Assembly (NCBI RefSeq): GCF_040760075.1
Contig: NZ_CP142884.1
Span: 5,290,637-5,354,636 of the forward strand
DNA: 64,000 nucleotides
Origin: Sphingobacterium sp. R2
GTDB lineage: Bacteria; Bacteroidota; Bacteroidia; Sphingobacteriales; Sphingobacteriaceae
Direction: 5' to 3'
Shown here in pieces: positions 1 through 8,203 of the stretch; position 1 is the stretch's first letter; each line of letters opens with the position of its first letter. The notes beneath the pieces are model-generated. The model was not told the DNA's origin. It searched no databases and worked only from the letters and a program-made list of their open reading frames with translations. The position numbers and the translations under genes were made by a program.

Positions 1-213
1 TGCGAGCATGGCACAAGCAGCGTCCACCGCATTTCCCCCTTGCTGGAATAGCTGGGCACCCGCAGTAGCTGCCAAAGGCTTACCCGTAATAGCCATCCAA
101 TGTTTTCCATGTAACGGTGGTTTCTGTGTACGCTGGGCGGAACTCAGCATCGGCGTACAGGTAGTAAGCAATCCAAACAGCGTCATCAGTAGCAAGGGGC
201 ATCTTCTTTTCAT
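1..213 (-). CDS. Gamma-glutamyltransferase, N-terminal part (runs off the window)
   Basis: Reading the reverse strand from an ATG at 213 gives 71 codons open to the window edge. The protein starts with a basic, hydrophobic secretion signal with possible cleavage after SSA near residue 26. It then shows a stretch containing HGKHWMAITGKPLAATAGA and QQGGNAVDAACAML, the N-terminal signature of the gamma-glutamyltransferase (Ntn-hydrolase) family, which hydrolyses or transfers the gamma-glutamyl group of glutathione and related peptides in the periplasm. The autocatalytic Thr lies outside the window, so activity cannot be judged. A 15-base tandem duplication sits directly upstream of the start. 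Confidence 0.85.
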   Translation of the reverse strand, partial: MKRRCPLLLMTLFGLLTTCTPMLSSAQRTQKPPLHGKHWMAITGKPLAATAGAQLFQQGGNAVDAACAMLA

Positions 214-217
214 AGCA

Positions 218-247
218 GCAATCTTTCGTTAAGCAATCTTTCGTTAA
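218..247. repeat. Perfect tandem duplication of a 15-mer
   Basis: GCAATCTTTCGTTAA occurs twice back to back (218-232 and 233-247). It lies four bases upstream of the gamma-glutamyltransferase start, inside its presumed 5' untranslated region. Confidence 0.9.
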
Positions 248-265
248 GAAATGGTTTTAGTGAAA

Positions 266-294
266 CCAAGATAGGTATTTTTAAAACAAACAAA
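266..294 (-). promoter_or_regulatory. Probable promoter of the gamma-glutamyltransferase gene
   Basis: On the reverse strand a -33 TTTG (294-291) is followed after 17 bases by TATCTTGG (273-266), a 7 of 8 match to the Bacteroidota -7 element TAnnTTTG. The position fits a leader of about 50 bases. Confidence 0.45.
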
Positions 295-296
295 AA

Positions 297-327
297 ACCC
301 CTATCAACCGAGATTGATAGGAGTTTT
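297..327 (-). terminator. Terminator of the xylose operon
   Basis: Inverted repeat CCTATCAA / TTGATAGG around a 6-base loop (stem arms about 300-307 and 314-321), flanked by A-rich and T-rich runs. It lies just beyond the symporter stop codon and could work in both directions. Confidence 0.75.
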
Positions 328-349
328 TAAAATCTTATTTACTATTGGT

Positions 350-2026
350 TTACCAATAAATAGAATATAATGCTGTAACCAACAGCGCCACGATCAAGGC
401 AATGACCAAAAACGCCCGGTGTGGTTTAAACATCGTGGTATCAACTTCCAATCCAGCGGGTACTACACCACGCTTATTGTCGATGATACTAATGAGAATC
501 ATACCGACAATACAGATCACGAAGACAAATCCCATTCGATCCAAAAATGGAATTTCGTACACTCCTGTTGTTGGATTTGGAACGGAGAAACCTGTCGATG
601 ACAAGAATGACAGATCGACCCAATCCGGCAATTTTTTGAAGATAATGGAGAAAATAAAACCTCCAATTGTTGCAAACAAAGCCGCATTTGAAGTTGCTTT
701 CTTCCAGAAGAATCCTAAAATGAACATCGCAAAAATACCTGGAGATACAAAACCCGTATACTCTTGAATGTATTGAAATCCACCTTTCTTATCAATACCC
801 AAATGTGGAGCAATCAGCACACCCAAAATCATGGCAACCACAACAGTTAATTTACCAATATTGACCAACTTCTTATCAGATGCTTCGGTATTGAATACTT
901 TTTTGTAAATATCCAAGGAGAAGATTGTTGCAATACTGTTTGCCTTACCAGCTAAAGAAGCTACCACTGCAGCTGTCAATGCGGCGAAAGACAGTCCTTT
1001 GAGACCGGCCGGCAACAAATTCAACAAAACTGGATACGCATGATCAGGGTTGACCTCACCATGTTGCATCATTTCATTTTGGAACAAGCCATCTTTCCAC
1101 ATGACGTAGGCTGCAATACCCGGCAATACAACAATAATAGGCATCAATAACTTTAAAAATGCTGCAAACAGAATTCCGTTTCGGGCAGTTTTAAGATCTG
1201 CCCCCAACGCGCGCTGCGTAATGTATTGATTACATCCCCAATAATTGAGATTAACGATCCACATCCCTCCGATCAAGACGGTTAAGCCTGGCAAATCGAG
1301 GTAATTCTCATTTTTACGATCAAGGATCATATGGAAGTGGTCGGAAGCCTTTTCGGTCATCAAGTGATAACCTTCCAATACCCCTGATCCGCCATAGTGC
1401 TCCGAAACAAGGTTGAGGGCGAGATAAGTTGTCGCCAAACCGCCCAATACCAAAAAGAAAACCTGAATAATATCCGTATAGCCAATCACCTTCATACCAC
1501 CTAAAGTAATGATAACCGCAAAAATTGCTATGGCATACATACACGCTTCAAGACTGATACCCGAGATACTGCTTACTGCTATTGCCCCCAAATAAAGGAT
1601 AGAAGTCAAATTGACGACAACATATAACAGTAACCAAAAGACGGCCATAATCATCGCAACAGTTCCATTATAACGTTTATGGAGAAACTGTGGCATCGTA
1701 AAAATCTTGTTCTTTAGATATACCGGTATAAAAAATACGGCAACAACAATCAGCGTGATGGCAGCCATCCACTCATACGTTGCAATAGCCAATCCCATCT
1801 TAAATCCGGAACCGCTCATACCGATAAATTGCTCGGCAGATATATTGGATGCAATCAGGGATGCTCCAATAGCCCACCAGGTCAAAGACCCCTCAGCCAG
1901 AAAATAATCTTTAGATCCTACAGATTCAGATTTCTTGCGATAATACACCCATAATCCGTAACCCGCCACAATGACAAAGTAGATCAGGAAAACGATGTAA
2001 TCTTTTGTGCTTAAATAATTATTCAT
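350..2026 (-). CDS. Sodium/sugar symporter of the vSGLT type (probable xylose uptake)
   Basis: A 558-residue polytopic inner-membrane protein of the solute:sodium symporter family, strikingly like the Vibrio galactose transporter vSGLT through most of its length (for example SNISAEQFIGMSGSG and ATYEWM). Residues that align with the vSGLT sugar site are kept: Q66, E85, N259, Y262, W263, K292 and the QYIQEYTG segment near 418. One oddity is that, of the two adjacent serines that in vSGLT line the sodium site, the first appears as alanine here (VASLAG, near 356). It is the last gene of the xylB-xylA operon, which makes D-xylose the likely substrate. The substrate is inferred from context; glucose or galactose transport cannot be excluded. 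Confidence 0.88.
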   Translation of the reverse strand: MNNYLSTKDYIVFLIYFVIVAGYGLWVYYRKKSESVGSKDYFLAEGSLTWWAIGASLIASNISAEQFIGMSGSGFKMGLAIATYEWMAAITLIVVAVFFIPVYLKNKIFTMPQFLHKRYNGTVAMIMAVFWLLLYVVVNLTSILYLGAIAVSSISGISLEACMYAIAIFAVIITLGGMKVIGYTDIIQVFFLVLGGLATTYLALNLVSEHYGGSGVLEGYHLMTEKASDHFHMILDRKNENYLDLPGLTVLIGGMWIVNLNYWGCNQYITQRALGADLKTARNGILFAAFLKLLMPIIVVLPGIAAYVMWKDGLFQNEMMQHGEVNPDHAYPVLLNLLPAGLKGLSFAALTAAVVASLAGKANSIATIFSLDIYKKVFNTEASDKKLVNIGKLTVVVAMILGVLIAPHLGIDKKGGFQYIQEYTGFVSPGIFAMFILGFFWKKATSNAALFATIGGFIFSIIFKKLPDWVDLSFLSSTGFSVPNPTTGVYEIPFLDRMGFVFVICIVGMILISIIDNKRGVVPAGLEVDTTMFKPHRAFLVIALIVALLVTALYSIYW

Positions 2027-2077
2027 GTAATGGTAATTGGTTTAATTCGATCGCCTAATATAGAAATATTTTTAGAA

Positions 2078-3406
2078 CTATATATATCTGTTGATCAAAT
2101 TTTCTAAATACTCCTGCTTACCACTAATCGTTTTTGGCTCTCCCAATTCTACTGCTAAATCTCTTAAGTTCTCCAATGTCAATGCCTGTCCTTCGAATGA
2201 TGCACCATGGCCGGTATCAAAAGAGGCATAACGCTCTGCCCGTATTTTTTTGTATTCCGAGTCTTGCAGGATACGATCTGCTGTAAGCAATGCGCGGGCA
2301 AAAATATCCATCCCACCAATATGCGCATAAAACAAATCTTCGGGATCTGTGGAATTCCGACGGATTTTGGCATCAAAATTCACACCTCCACCTTGGAGTC
2401 CGCCACCCTCTAAAATAATCAACATCGCTTCGGTCAACTCATTGATATCATTTGGAAATTGATCCGTATCCCATCCATTTTGATAATCACCGCGGTTGGC
2501 GTCAATAGAACCTAATTTACCGGCATCTACAGCGACCTGTAACTCGTGTTGAAAAGTATGTCCGGCCAATGTCGCGTGGTTGACTTCTAAATTTAATTTA
2601 AAATCGTCCAAAAGATTATACTGACGTAAGAATCCAAGTACGGTAGCCGCATCGTAATCGTACTGATGTTTTGTCGGTTCACATGGTTTGGGTTCGATAA
2701 AGAAAGTCCCTTTAAAGCCGTTTTTGCGGGCATAATCTTTGGCCATGTGCAAAAACTGCGCAAGATGTTCCTGCTCGCGTTTCATATTGGTATTTAAAAG
2801 GCTCATATAACCCTCTCTTCCGCCCCAGAACACATAGTTTTCACCGCCGAGGGCAATTGTTGCATCCAATGCTGCCTTTACCTGAGCGCCACCATGTGCT
2901 AGAACATGAAAATCAGGATTAGTCGCCGCCCCATTCATATAACGCTTATGGCTAAAAAGGTTGGCTGTTCCCCAAAGCAATTTGATACCGCTTTCCTGTT
3001 GTTTTTCCTTTGCATAATCAACAATAGTGGACAGGCGTTTTTCATTTTCAACGACATTATCCGAATAATCCACTAAATCTACGTCGTGGAAGCAGTAATA
3101 AGGTATATTAATTTTACTGATAAATTCGAATGCCGCATCCATTTTATCTTTTGCTCTGCTGATTACGTCGCTGCTTTCATCCCATGGAAACTGATGTGTC
3201 GGTCCGCCAAAAGGATCAGATCCGTTACCATTGAACGAATGCCAGTACGAACAGGCAAATTTAAAATACTCTTCCATTGTCTTTCCCCCGACAAGTTGCT
3301 TCGGGTTGTAATAGCGGAAAGCCAATGGATTTGTGCTGTCTTTCCCTTCGAACTGAATTTGGCCTACGCCTTTGAAAAATTCTTTTTTCCCTTTGATAAC
3401 ATTCAT
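2078..3406 (-). CDS. xylA: D-xylose isomerase
   Basis: A 442-residue cytoplasmic enzyme converting D-xylose to D-xylulose, of the usual length for the class II (longer) xylose isomerases. The metal-dependent TIM-barrel signatures are visible: YYCFHDVDLV with the catalytic His/Asp pair, VFWGGREGY, FIEPKPCEPTKHQYDYD with the bridging glutamate, and LEVNHATLAGHTFQHEL. It sits one base after xylB and about 50 bases before the symporter, all on the same strand, so the three are probably co-transcribed from the promoter at 4954-4984. No Shine-Dalgarno sequence precedes the ATG, as usual in this phylum. Confidence 0.97.
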   Translation of the reverse strand: MNVIKGKKEFFKGVGQIQFEGKDSTNPLAFRYYNPKQLVGGKTMEEYFKFACSYWHSFNGNGSDPFGGPTHQFPWDESSDVISRAKDKMDAAFEFISKINIPYYCFHDVDLVDYSDNVVENEKRLSTIVDYAKEKQQESGIKLLWGTANLFSHKRYMNGAATNPDFHVLAHGGAQVKAALDATIALGGENYVFWGGREGYMSLLNTNMKREQEHLAQFLHMAKDYARKNGFKGTFFIEPKPCEPTKHQYDYDAATVLGFLRQYNLLDDFKLNLEVNHATLAGHTFQHELQVAVDAGKLGSIDANRGDYQNGWDTDQFPNDINELTEAMLIILEGGGLQGGGVNFDAKIRRNSTDPEDLFYAHIGGMDIFARALLTADRILQDSEYKKIRAERYASFDTGHGASFEGQALTLENLRDLAVELGEPKTISGKQEYLENLINRYI

Positions 3407-3407
3407 T

Positions 3408-4892
3408 TTAATTGCTATTTATTTGTTTGTTTAATAATTCTTTCCATTGTTGATAATGCTCTTCATATTGCGCTACGAACTGGGGTTCCACGGTATATAC
3501 AGGCTTCAATGAACGAAAGGCTTCTTTAAAATCTGCATAATACCCACTTCCTATTCCTGCGCCGAGTGCGGCTCCTATACTTCCATCATGATTGAAAATC
3601 TCTACAGGAACGTTTGTAGCCCCTACAAATGACTCTCTGAAAACAGAGCTCAAGAATAAATTGGCATAACCTGCACGAATCATATTCGGATACAGATTGT
3701 TCTCGCGCATGATATCCAGGCCGTAACGAAACGCGTAGGCAATTCCTTCTTGTATGGCGCGCAAGATATCGCTGGTCTCATGTCTGTTCAAGTCTATTGC
3801 TGAGATTGAAGCGCCGACGGTTTGGTTATTGAGCATGCGTTCGGCACCATTGCCAAATGGAATAACCTGTAGTCCTTTGCTGCCGATGGGGGAAGCTCCC
3901 GCCATGGCATTGATCTGTTCATACGACAAATCACGCCCTAGCATCTTTCTGCCCCAACTATTCATAATGCCCGTTCCATTGATACAGAGCAATACGCCTG
4001 TTCGGATATCGTCCTCGCGATAATTCACATGTGCAAATGTATTTACGCGTGATTCGCGGTCAGCGATCAGCTGGTCGCTGACCCCATAGATCACACCAGA
4101 AGTACCTGCGGTCGCAGCAACTTCTCCAGGCTGTAGCACATTGAGCGAAAGCGCGTTATTAGGTTGATCACCGGCTTTATAATTGATGGTCACAGCAGCA
4201 GACAGACCGAGTTCCTCGGCCACAGTAGCTTTAATCTGACCATGTGTTGAAAAGACAGGTAAGATCTCGGGAATGAGATCATCATCAAAACCATAATAGT
4301 CCATGATTGTCCGCGACAGAACATTAGCTTTAAAATCCCAGAATATACCTTCCGAAAGCGCCGATATGGAGGTGGTCACTTGTCCCGACAGCTTCATCGC
4401 TATAAAATCTCCCGGCAACATAATCTTGTCTATCTTTTCGTAAACCGCAGGCTCATTTGCTTTGACCCAGGCCAACTTTGACGCCGTAAAATTACCTGGA
4501 GAATTCAAATGATGGCTTAAGTTAAAAGACCGCCCGATTTCTTCAAAAGCGATATTACCCAATTCAACAGCCCTGCTGTCGCACCAGATAATTGAATTGC
4601 GTAGCACCTGCTGCTCTTTATCAACGACAACCAATCCGTGCATCTGGTAAGCAATTCCAATGGCTGAAATTGCTTTAGGATCGTAAAGTCCCAATGCATT
4701 AGCTTTCAATAAAGCCTGTTTGAAGTAATCCCACCAGTCGAGCGGATTCTGTTCAGCCCAATTGGGTTCGACAGTAATTATTGGAGCTTCTACATCTGGA
4801 TATTGCACCGAGCACACCTTGCGTTGCGAAGAGGCTTCAACAATTGAAACTTTCACAGAAGAAGTACCTACATCTATACCTAACAAATACAT
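3408..4892 (-). CDS. xylB: Xylulokinase
   Basis: A 494-residue FGGY-family sugar kinase that phosphorylates D-xylulose to xylulose 5-phosphate. The start was set at the ATG at 4892, giving MYLLGIDVGTSSVKVS, the standard ATP-binding beginning of the family. The open frame continues upstream to 4967, but that extension would run through the operator and the -7 element and is not expected to be translated. MHGLVVVD, WCDSRA and GDQPNNALSLNV match conserved FGGY segments (substrate and phosphate contacts). It is the first gene of the xylose operon and leaves a one-base gap to xylA. Confidence 0.95.
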   Translation of the reverse strand: MYLLGIDVGTSSVKVSIVEASSQRKVCSVQYPDVEAPIITVEPNWAEQNPLDWWDYFKQALLKANALGLYDPKAISAIGIAYQMHGLVVVDKEQQVLRNSIIWCDSRAVELGNIAFEEIGRSFNLSHHLNSPGNFTASKLAWVKANEPAVYEKIDKIMLPGDFIAMKLSGQVTTSISALSEGIFWDFKANVLSRTIMDYYGFDDDLIPEILPVFSTHGQIKATVAEELGLSAAVTINYKAGDQPNNALSLNVLQPGEVAATAGTSGVIYGVSDQLIADRESRVNTFAHVNYREDDIRTGVLLCINGTGIMNSWGRKMLGRDLSYEQINAMAGASPIGSKGLQVIPFGNGAERMLNNQTVGASISAIDLNRHETSDILRAIQEGIAYAFRYGLDIMRENNLYPNMIRAGYANLFLSSVFRESFVGATNVPVEIFNHDGSIGAALGAGIGSGYYADFKEAFRSLKPVYTVEPQFVAQYEEHYQQWKELLNKQINSN

Positions 4893-4939
4893 GGTAATTA
4901 ATTCTAATTGGTTATAAAAAACGCCGGCGGCATCCATTT

Positions 4940-4953
4940 TGCAACCGGTTGCA
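4940..4953. promoter_or_regulatory. LacI-family operator of the xylose operon
   Basis: Perfect 14-base palindrome TGCAACCGGTTGCA with a central CpG. It fits the general LacI/GalR operator form TGNAANCGNTTNCA at every fixed position. It touches the downstream edge of the xyl -7 element, so a bound repressor would cover the transcription start. The divergent LacI-type gene at 5013 is the obvious candidate to bind it. Confidence 0.85.
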
Positions 4954-4984
4954 TAAAAGTAGGACATGTTTCTGAATTTTCAAA
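4954..4984 (-). promoter_or_regulatory. Promoter of the xylose operon
   Basis: On the reverse strand: -33 TTTG (4984-4981), 19 bases, then -7 TACTTTTA (4961-4954), 7 of 8 to TAnnTTTG. The operator follows immediately. The expected start leaves a leader of roughly 55 bases before xylB. Confidence 0.7.
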
Positions 4985-5000
4985 ATATTAATAAAATTAT

Positions 5001-5008
5001 TTACTTTG
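5001..5008 (+). promoter_or_regulatory. Possible -7 element of the LacI-type regulator
   Basis: TTACTTTG matches TAnnTTTG at 7 of 8 positions and ends only four bases before the GTG start codon. If used, the messenger would begin at or next to the start codon. No clear -33 element is visible. Confidence 0.35.
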
Positions 5009-5012
5009 GAGC

Positions 5013-6035
5013 GTGAATAAAAAAACAACCATTTACGATATCGCCCGTGAGCTAGGAGTAACAGTCTCCACTGTATCCCGCGCATTGAACAATGTGCCTA
5101 CCATCAGTGAGTCTACACGAAAAATAGTGCTGGAAAAGGCAAAGGAATTAAATTATAGTGTCAATAAGCTGGCCTCGTCCCTTTCTTCGGGCAAGTCCAA
5201 TACCATCGGAGTGATTGTACCAACGATGCAAATTCATTTTTTTGCGGAAGCCGTACACAGCATTGAAAAAGAATTAAAGAAACACAATTATAGTTTATTG
5301 CTCTATCAGTCGAATGAATCTTTTGCGGACGAGGTCAATGGCGTAAAAACTTTACTCGAAGCGCAGGTAGCTGGTATCATTGCGTCTCTGTCTCTGGAAA
5401 CCCAAGAAACACAGCACTTTCAGGAAGTGATCAACCAGCGCAAATGCCTTGTTGTGTTTGACCGTACCCACAAAAATATTCCTGCACCCGTCGTAAAACT
5501 CGACGATTATAAAGCGGGTTATCTTGCAACACAGCATCTACTGGAAGAGGGATACAAAAATATAGCCTTTATTACAACTGACAAAGAGATCGCAATTTTC
5601 CAGGATCGGTTCCTCGGTTTCGAAGCCGCATTAAAGGATGCGAACATTTCACCGCGCAAAGATTTTATTATCCGCGGCGACTTATCCATTGAAGCCGGCA
5701 TCAAAGGCACGGAACAGATTCTACAATCTGCCATCCAACCGGATGCCTTCATTGGAGGCGATGACTTTACAGCTGTAGGGATTATCCAAGCTTTAAAAGC
5801 TGCCCATATTGATATTCCAGCAACGGGTGTTATCGGTTTTGCAAACCAGACCTTTTCCTCCTTCATTACCCCCACACTATCCAGTATAGACCAACAGGCC
5901 AACAAAATGGGGGAAGAATGCGCAAAGTTATTTTTGAAAATGGTCAAACAAAAAAGTCCTTATGAAACGATCGAGCAAATTGTTCTTGATCCTGTATTGA
6001 TAAAAAGAAAATCTACTCATAGAATAGACAAATAA
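5013..6035 (+). CDS. LacI-family transcriptional regulator (probable xylose repressor)
   Basis: A 340-residue protein. Residues 5-25 (TIYDIARELGVTVSTVSRAL) are a textbook LacI helix-turn-helix, followed by the hinge helix (KLASSLSSGKSN) and a periplasmic-binding-protein-like effector domain from about residue 60 (NTIGVIVP). The start is a GTG at 5013, because the protein then begins exactly where LacI proteins normally do and no ATG is near. It is divergent from xylB across a 120-base gap holding a perfect LacI operator. Repression relieved by xylose or a related sugar is the simplest reading, but the effector is inferred. It may also act on itself, since its start lies 60 bases from the operator. 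Confidence 0.92.
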   Translation: MNKKTTIYDIARELGVTVSTVSRALNNVPTISESTRKIVLEKAKELNYSVNKLASSLSSGKSNTIGVIVPTMQIHFFAEAVHSIEKELKKHNYSLLLYQSNESFADEVNGVKTLLEAQVAGIIASLSLETQETQHFQEVINQRKCLVVFDRTHKNIPAPVVKLDDYKAGYLATQHLLEEGYKNIAFITTDKEIAIFQDRFLGFEAALKDANISPRKDFIIRGDLSIEAGIKGTEQILQSAIQPDAFIGGDDFTAVGIIQALKAAHIDIPATGVIGFANQTFSSFITPTLSSIDQQANKMGEECAKLFLKMVKQKSPYETIEQIVLDPVLIKRKSTHRIDK

Positions 6036-6039
6036 TCCC

Positions 6040-6047
6040 TACCTTTG
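6040..6047 (+). promoter_or_regulatory. -7 promoter element upstream of the membrane-protein pair
   Basis: TACCTTTG is a perfect TAnnTTTG match, 15 bases before the ATG at 6063. No convincing -33 motif is seen at the usual distance. Confidence 0.55.
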
Positions 6048-6062
6048 TCTAAATTTTTTTAA

Positions 6063-6620
6063 ATGCAAGCCCGGCACAAATTTAGGACAGCAAGCATCTG
6101 CTTATTATTTGTCATTCAGGCCCTTTTTTTATTGGCCATCTTTGTAGAAAATAGAAGTTCTTATCTTATACTGGCTTTTATAGGTCTACTCTCCTTACTT
6201 ATTTTATACAGTTACCTTCGTTCGCCTATTCATCATCATAAACATGAATATGAGTCCATCCGAATTGCCGTTTGGGTGCCTGTAGGAGCGATTATTTCTT
6301 ACTATTTCAATCATACATTTGGGTTAGGTCCGGTCTTGGGCGCAGCACTTACAGGTACACTAGGCTCCTTCATACCCAATATCTATAAAGATTCAACGTA
6401 TCTCCCTCATCTTCCGGCGGCAATTTATTGCGGTGCATTTGTAGGCATGTCCAATGCGCAGGTAGCTCATGGCTTCTCGTTTGTTCTGGCCGCCAGCGTT
6501 TTTACAGCGATTTTTCTGATAGTATCGAAAAGTCTATTGAATGGGGTCGGCGGTAAATTAGGCACATTGGCCTTTCTTGGTGTTTCATTGACCTACCTGC
6601 TGTTATATCTTTTTAAGTAA
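6063..6620 (+). CDS. Uncharacterised multi-pass membrane protein (paralog 1)
   Basis: A 185-residue protein, almost entirely hydrophobic, with about five predicted membrane segments. A short polar stretch with HHHKHEYES lies near residues 58-66. Its C-terminal half (GMSNAQ..., then FTAIFLIVSKSLL and GVGGKLGTLAFLG) aligns by eye with the next gene (GMVSKNQ..., FTTILLNTSKFF, GYGGALGTSACIA), so the two are tandem paralogs. I do not recognise a named family. The stop codon is separated from the next ATG by a single base, which implies co-translation and perhaps a heteromeric membrane complex. Confidence 0.7.
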   Translation: MQARHKFRTASICLLFVIQALFLLAIFVENRSSYLILAFIGLLSLLILYSYLRSPIHHHKHEYESIRIAVWVPVGAIISYYFNHTFGLGPVLGAALTGTLGSFIPNIYKDSTYLPHLPAAIYCGAFVGMSNAQVAHGFSFVLAASVFTAIFLIVSKSLLNGVGGKLGTLAFLGVSLTYLLLYLFK

Positions 6621-6621
6621 T

Positions 6622-7095
6622 ATGGAAACATTCATTTTATACCTCGTTGGTGTTATCGCCAGCACGGCGACCTACTACGTCAATACCAAGTTTGATCAAG
6701 GTGCGGTACGTTCCTCGGCATTGCTGACATTGCTTGTCGCCGGCTTTCTTCATTTTTTCCCACAAACTGTGACGCCGTATCTGGCTCAATATATTCCTCC
6801 GGTTTTTATTGGGGCCTCATTTATAGGCATGGTCTCCAAAAACCAGTTATCAACCTATTTCGGTTTGGCCCTTGCCGGTATTATCTTTACAACGATCCTG
6901 CTCAACACGAGCAAGTTTTTTGCCGGGTATGGTGGCGCGCTGGGCACATCAGCCTGCATTGCTTTATTGGTCGTTTTAAGTATTCCATATTTCAAATCAC
7001 GCCGAAAAATGACCGTTGGCTTTCTGCAGCTCCGTAAAACAATCTTAAAAAAACAACGGAAAGTATCGAAAAGACAAGTAGATTTGTTTAAATAA
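6622..7095 (+). CDS. Uncharacterised multi-pass membrane protein (paralog 2)
   Basis: A 157-residue hydrophobic protein with about four or five membrane segments and a strongly basic C-terminal tail (KKQRKVSKRQVDLFK), which predicts a cytoplasmic C-terminus. It shares the FIGM, FT-I-L-SK and GGxLGT pattern with the upstream gene, at the same spacing. It begins one base after that gene and is followed by the YCF48-like gene after 10 bases, so the three probably form one transcript. No function can be assigned from sequence. Confidence 0.7.
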   Translation: METFILYLVGVIASTATYYVNTKFDQGAVRSSALLTLLVAGFLHFFPQTVTPYLAQYIPPVFIGASFIGMVSKNQLSTYFGLALAGIIFTTILLNTSKFFAGYGGALGTSACIALLVVLSIPYFKSRRKMTVGFLQLRKTILKKQRKVSKRQVDLFK

Positions 7096-7105
7096 ATAGT
7101 TAAAC

Positions 7106-8128
7106 ATGAAACCTTTATTTCTGGTCTTTATTATTCAAATTTTCTGGCTAAACCCGCTTACAGCGCAACAGGCAATACTTAGCTTGGTCAATCAGGAGCG
7201 TAACAGCAGCTACAGAGGGCTAAGCGTGGTCGATGATGAGACCGTATGGGTGAGCGGTAGCAATGGCACCGTTGGGCTCAGTACCGATGCTGGAAAAAAC
7301 TGGCAGTGGGTCAACCCAATTGGCTATGAAAAAACAGACTTTAGAGATATTGAAGCGTTTGATGAAAATGAAGCCATCGTTATTTCTGCGGGTTCCCCGG
7401 CCATCATCTTACGTACCAGCGACGGCGGCCGAAGCTGGAAGGAGGTTTTCAGTGACAAGCGACCAGCAATATTTTATGACGGCATGGCATTTACATCAGA
7501 AGGTGTGGGTATTGCTTTCGGTGATGCCATTCAAGGCAAAATGCCGCTATTAAAAAGTGTCGATTTTGGAGCGTCATGGAAAGACATCACGGCAAACATG
7601 CCTTTTTCAATAACTGATGGAGAAGCTGGTTTTGCTGCTAGCGGGACATCCATTTACTGCAACAACAAAGGAACATACTGGATTGCCACTGGGGGTACAG
7701 TTTCCAATATCTATCGCAGCGACGACCAAGGCAACACATGGGCACGTTACAGCTGCCCGATCCTGCAGGGAAAAAATAGCACCGGCCCCTTTTCTATTGC
7801 TTTCTATTCCGCAACGACCGGAATTGTCGTTGGCGGAGATTACAAAGAAGACACCAACAAGGACAGAAACAGCTTTCTGACCAACGATGGTGGTAAAACC
7901 TGGTTTGCACCACAGACAACGCCCAATGGATTTAAATCCGCTGTTGTTTATTGCTCAAAAAAACAACTGATCAGCACGGGTACTTCGGGCACAGACTTGT
8001 CGACTGACGGTGGTAAAAACTGGATAGCGATTGGAAAGGAAAGCTTCAATGCCGTTCAAAAAGCCAAAAGAGGCAACGCCATATATCTGGCCGGTGATAA
8101 AGGAAAAATAGCGAAGTTAACAATGTAA
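7106..8128 (+). CDS. Secreted YCF48/BNR-type beta-propeller protein
   Basis: A 340-residue protein with an N-terminal signal peptide (cleavage expected after LTA near residue 20). At least six Asp-box repeats of the form S/T-x-D-x-G-x-x-W are visible (STDAGKNW, TSDGGRSW, SVDFGASW, SDDQGNTW, TNDGGKTW, STDGGKNW), spaced as in photosystem-assembly-factor YCF48-like and sialidase-type propellers. The sialidase catalytic residues are not evident, so this is better called a propeller of unknown ligand than a glycosidase. It is exported to the periplasm or surface. It closes the three-gene unit, and its stop codon lies in the loop of a strong hairpin. Confidence 0.82.
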   Translation: MKPLFLVFIIQIFWLNPLTAQQAILSLVNQERNSSYRGLSVVDDETVWVSGSNGTVGLSTDAGKNWQWVNPIGYEKTDFRDIEAFDENEAIVISAGSPAIILRTSDGGRSWKEVFSDKRPAIFYDGMAFTSEGVGIAFGDAIQGKMPLLKSVDFGASWKDITANMPFSITDGEAGFAASGTSIYCNNKGTYWIATGGTVSNIYRSDDQGNTWARYSCPILQGKNSTGPFSIAFYSATTGIVVGGDYKEDTNKDRNSFLTNDGGKTWFAPQTTPNGFKSAVVYCSKKQLISTGTSGTDLSTDGGKNWIAIGKESFNAVQKAKRGNAIYLAGDKGKIAKLTM

Positions 8129-8142
8129 GTTAACTTCGCTAT
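8108..8142. terminator. Strong bidirectional terminator overlapping a stop codon
   Basis: Perfect 14-base inverted repeat ATAGCGAAGTTAAC / GTTAACTTCGCTAT (8108-8121 and 8129-8142) with a 7-base loop containing the TAA of the propeller gene. It separates that gene from the convergent antiporter gene. A weaker hairpin (GCCC TTTC GGGC) follows at 8163-8174. Confidence 0.7.
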
Positions 8143-8203
8143 TGCTCGCAACATGATGTCTTGCCCTTTCGGGCATAAGCCCCTGACATGGTATGAATAG
8201 CTA

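Noticed and set aside
8..232. Forward-strand 74-residue frame at the window start
   Set aside because: It is antisense to a clear gamma-glutamyltransferase N-terminus on the reverse strand and resembles no protein.
4893..4967. N-terminal extension of xylulokinase
   Set aside because: It would run through the operator and the -7 element; the family starts at MYLLGIDVG.
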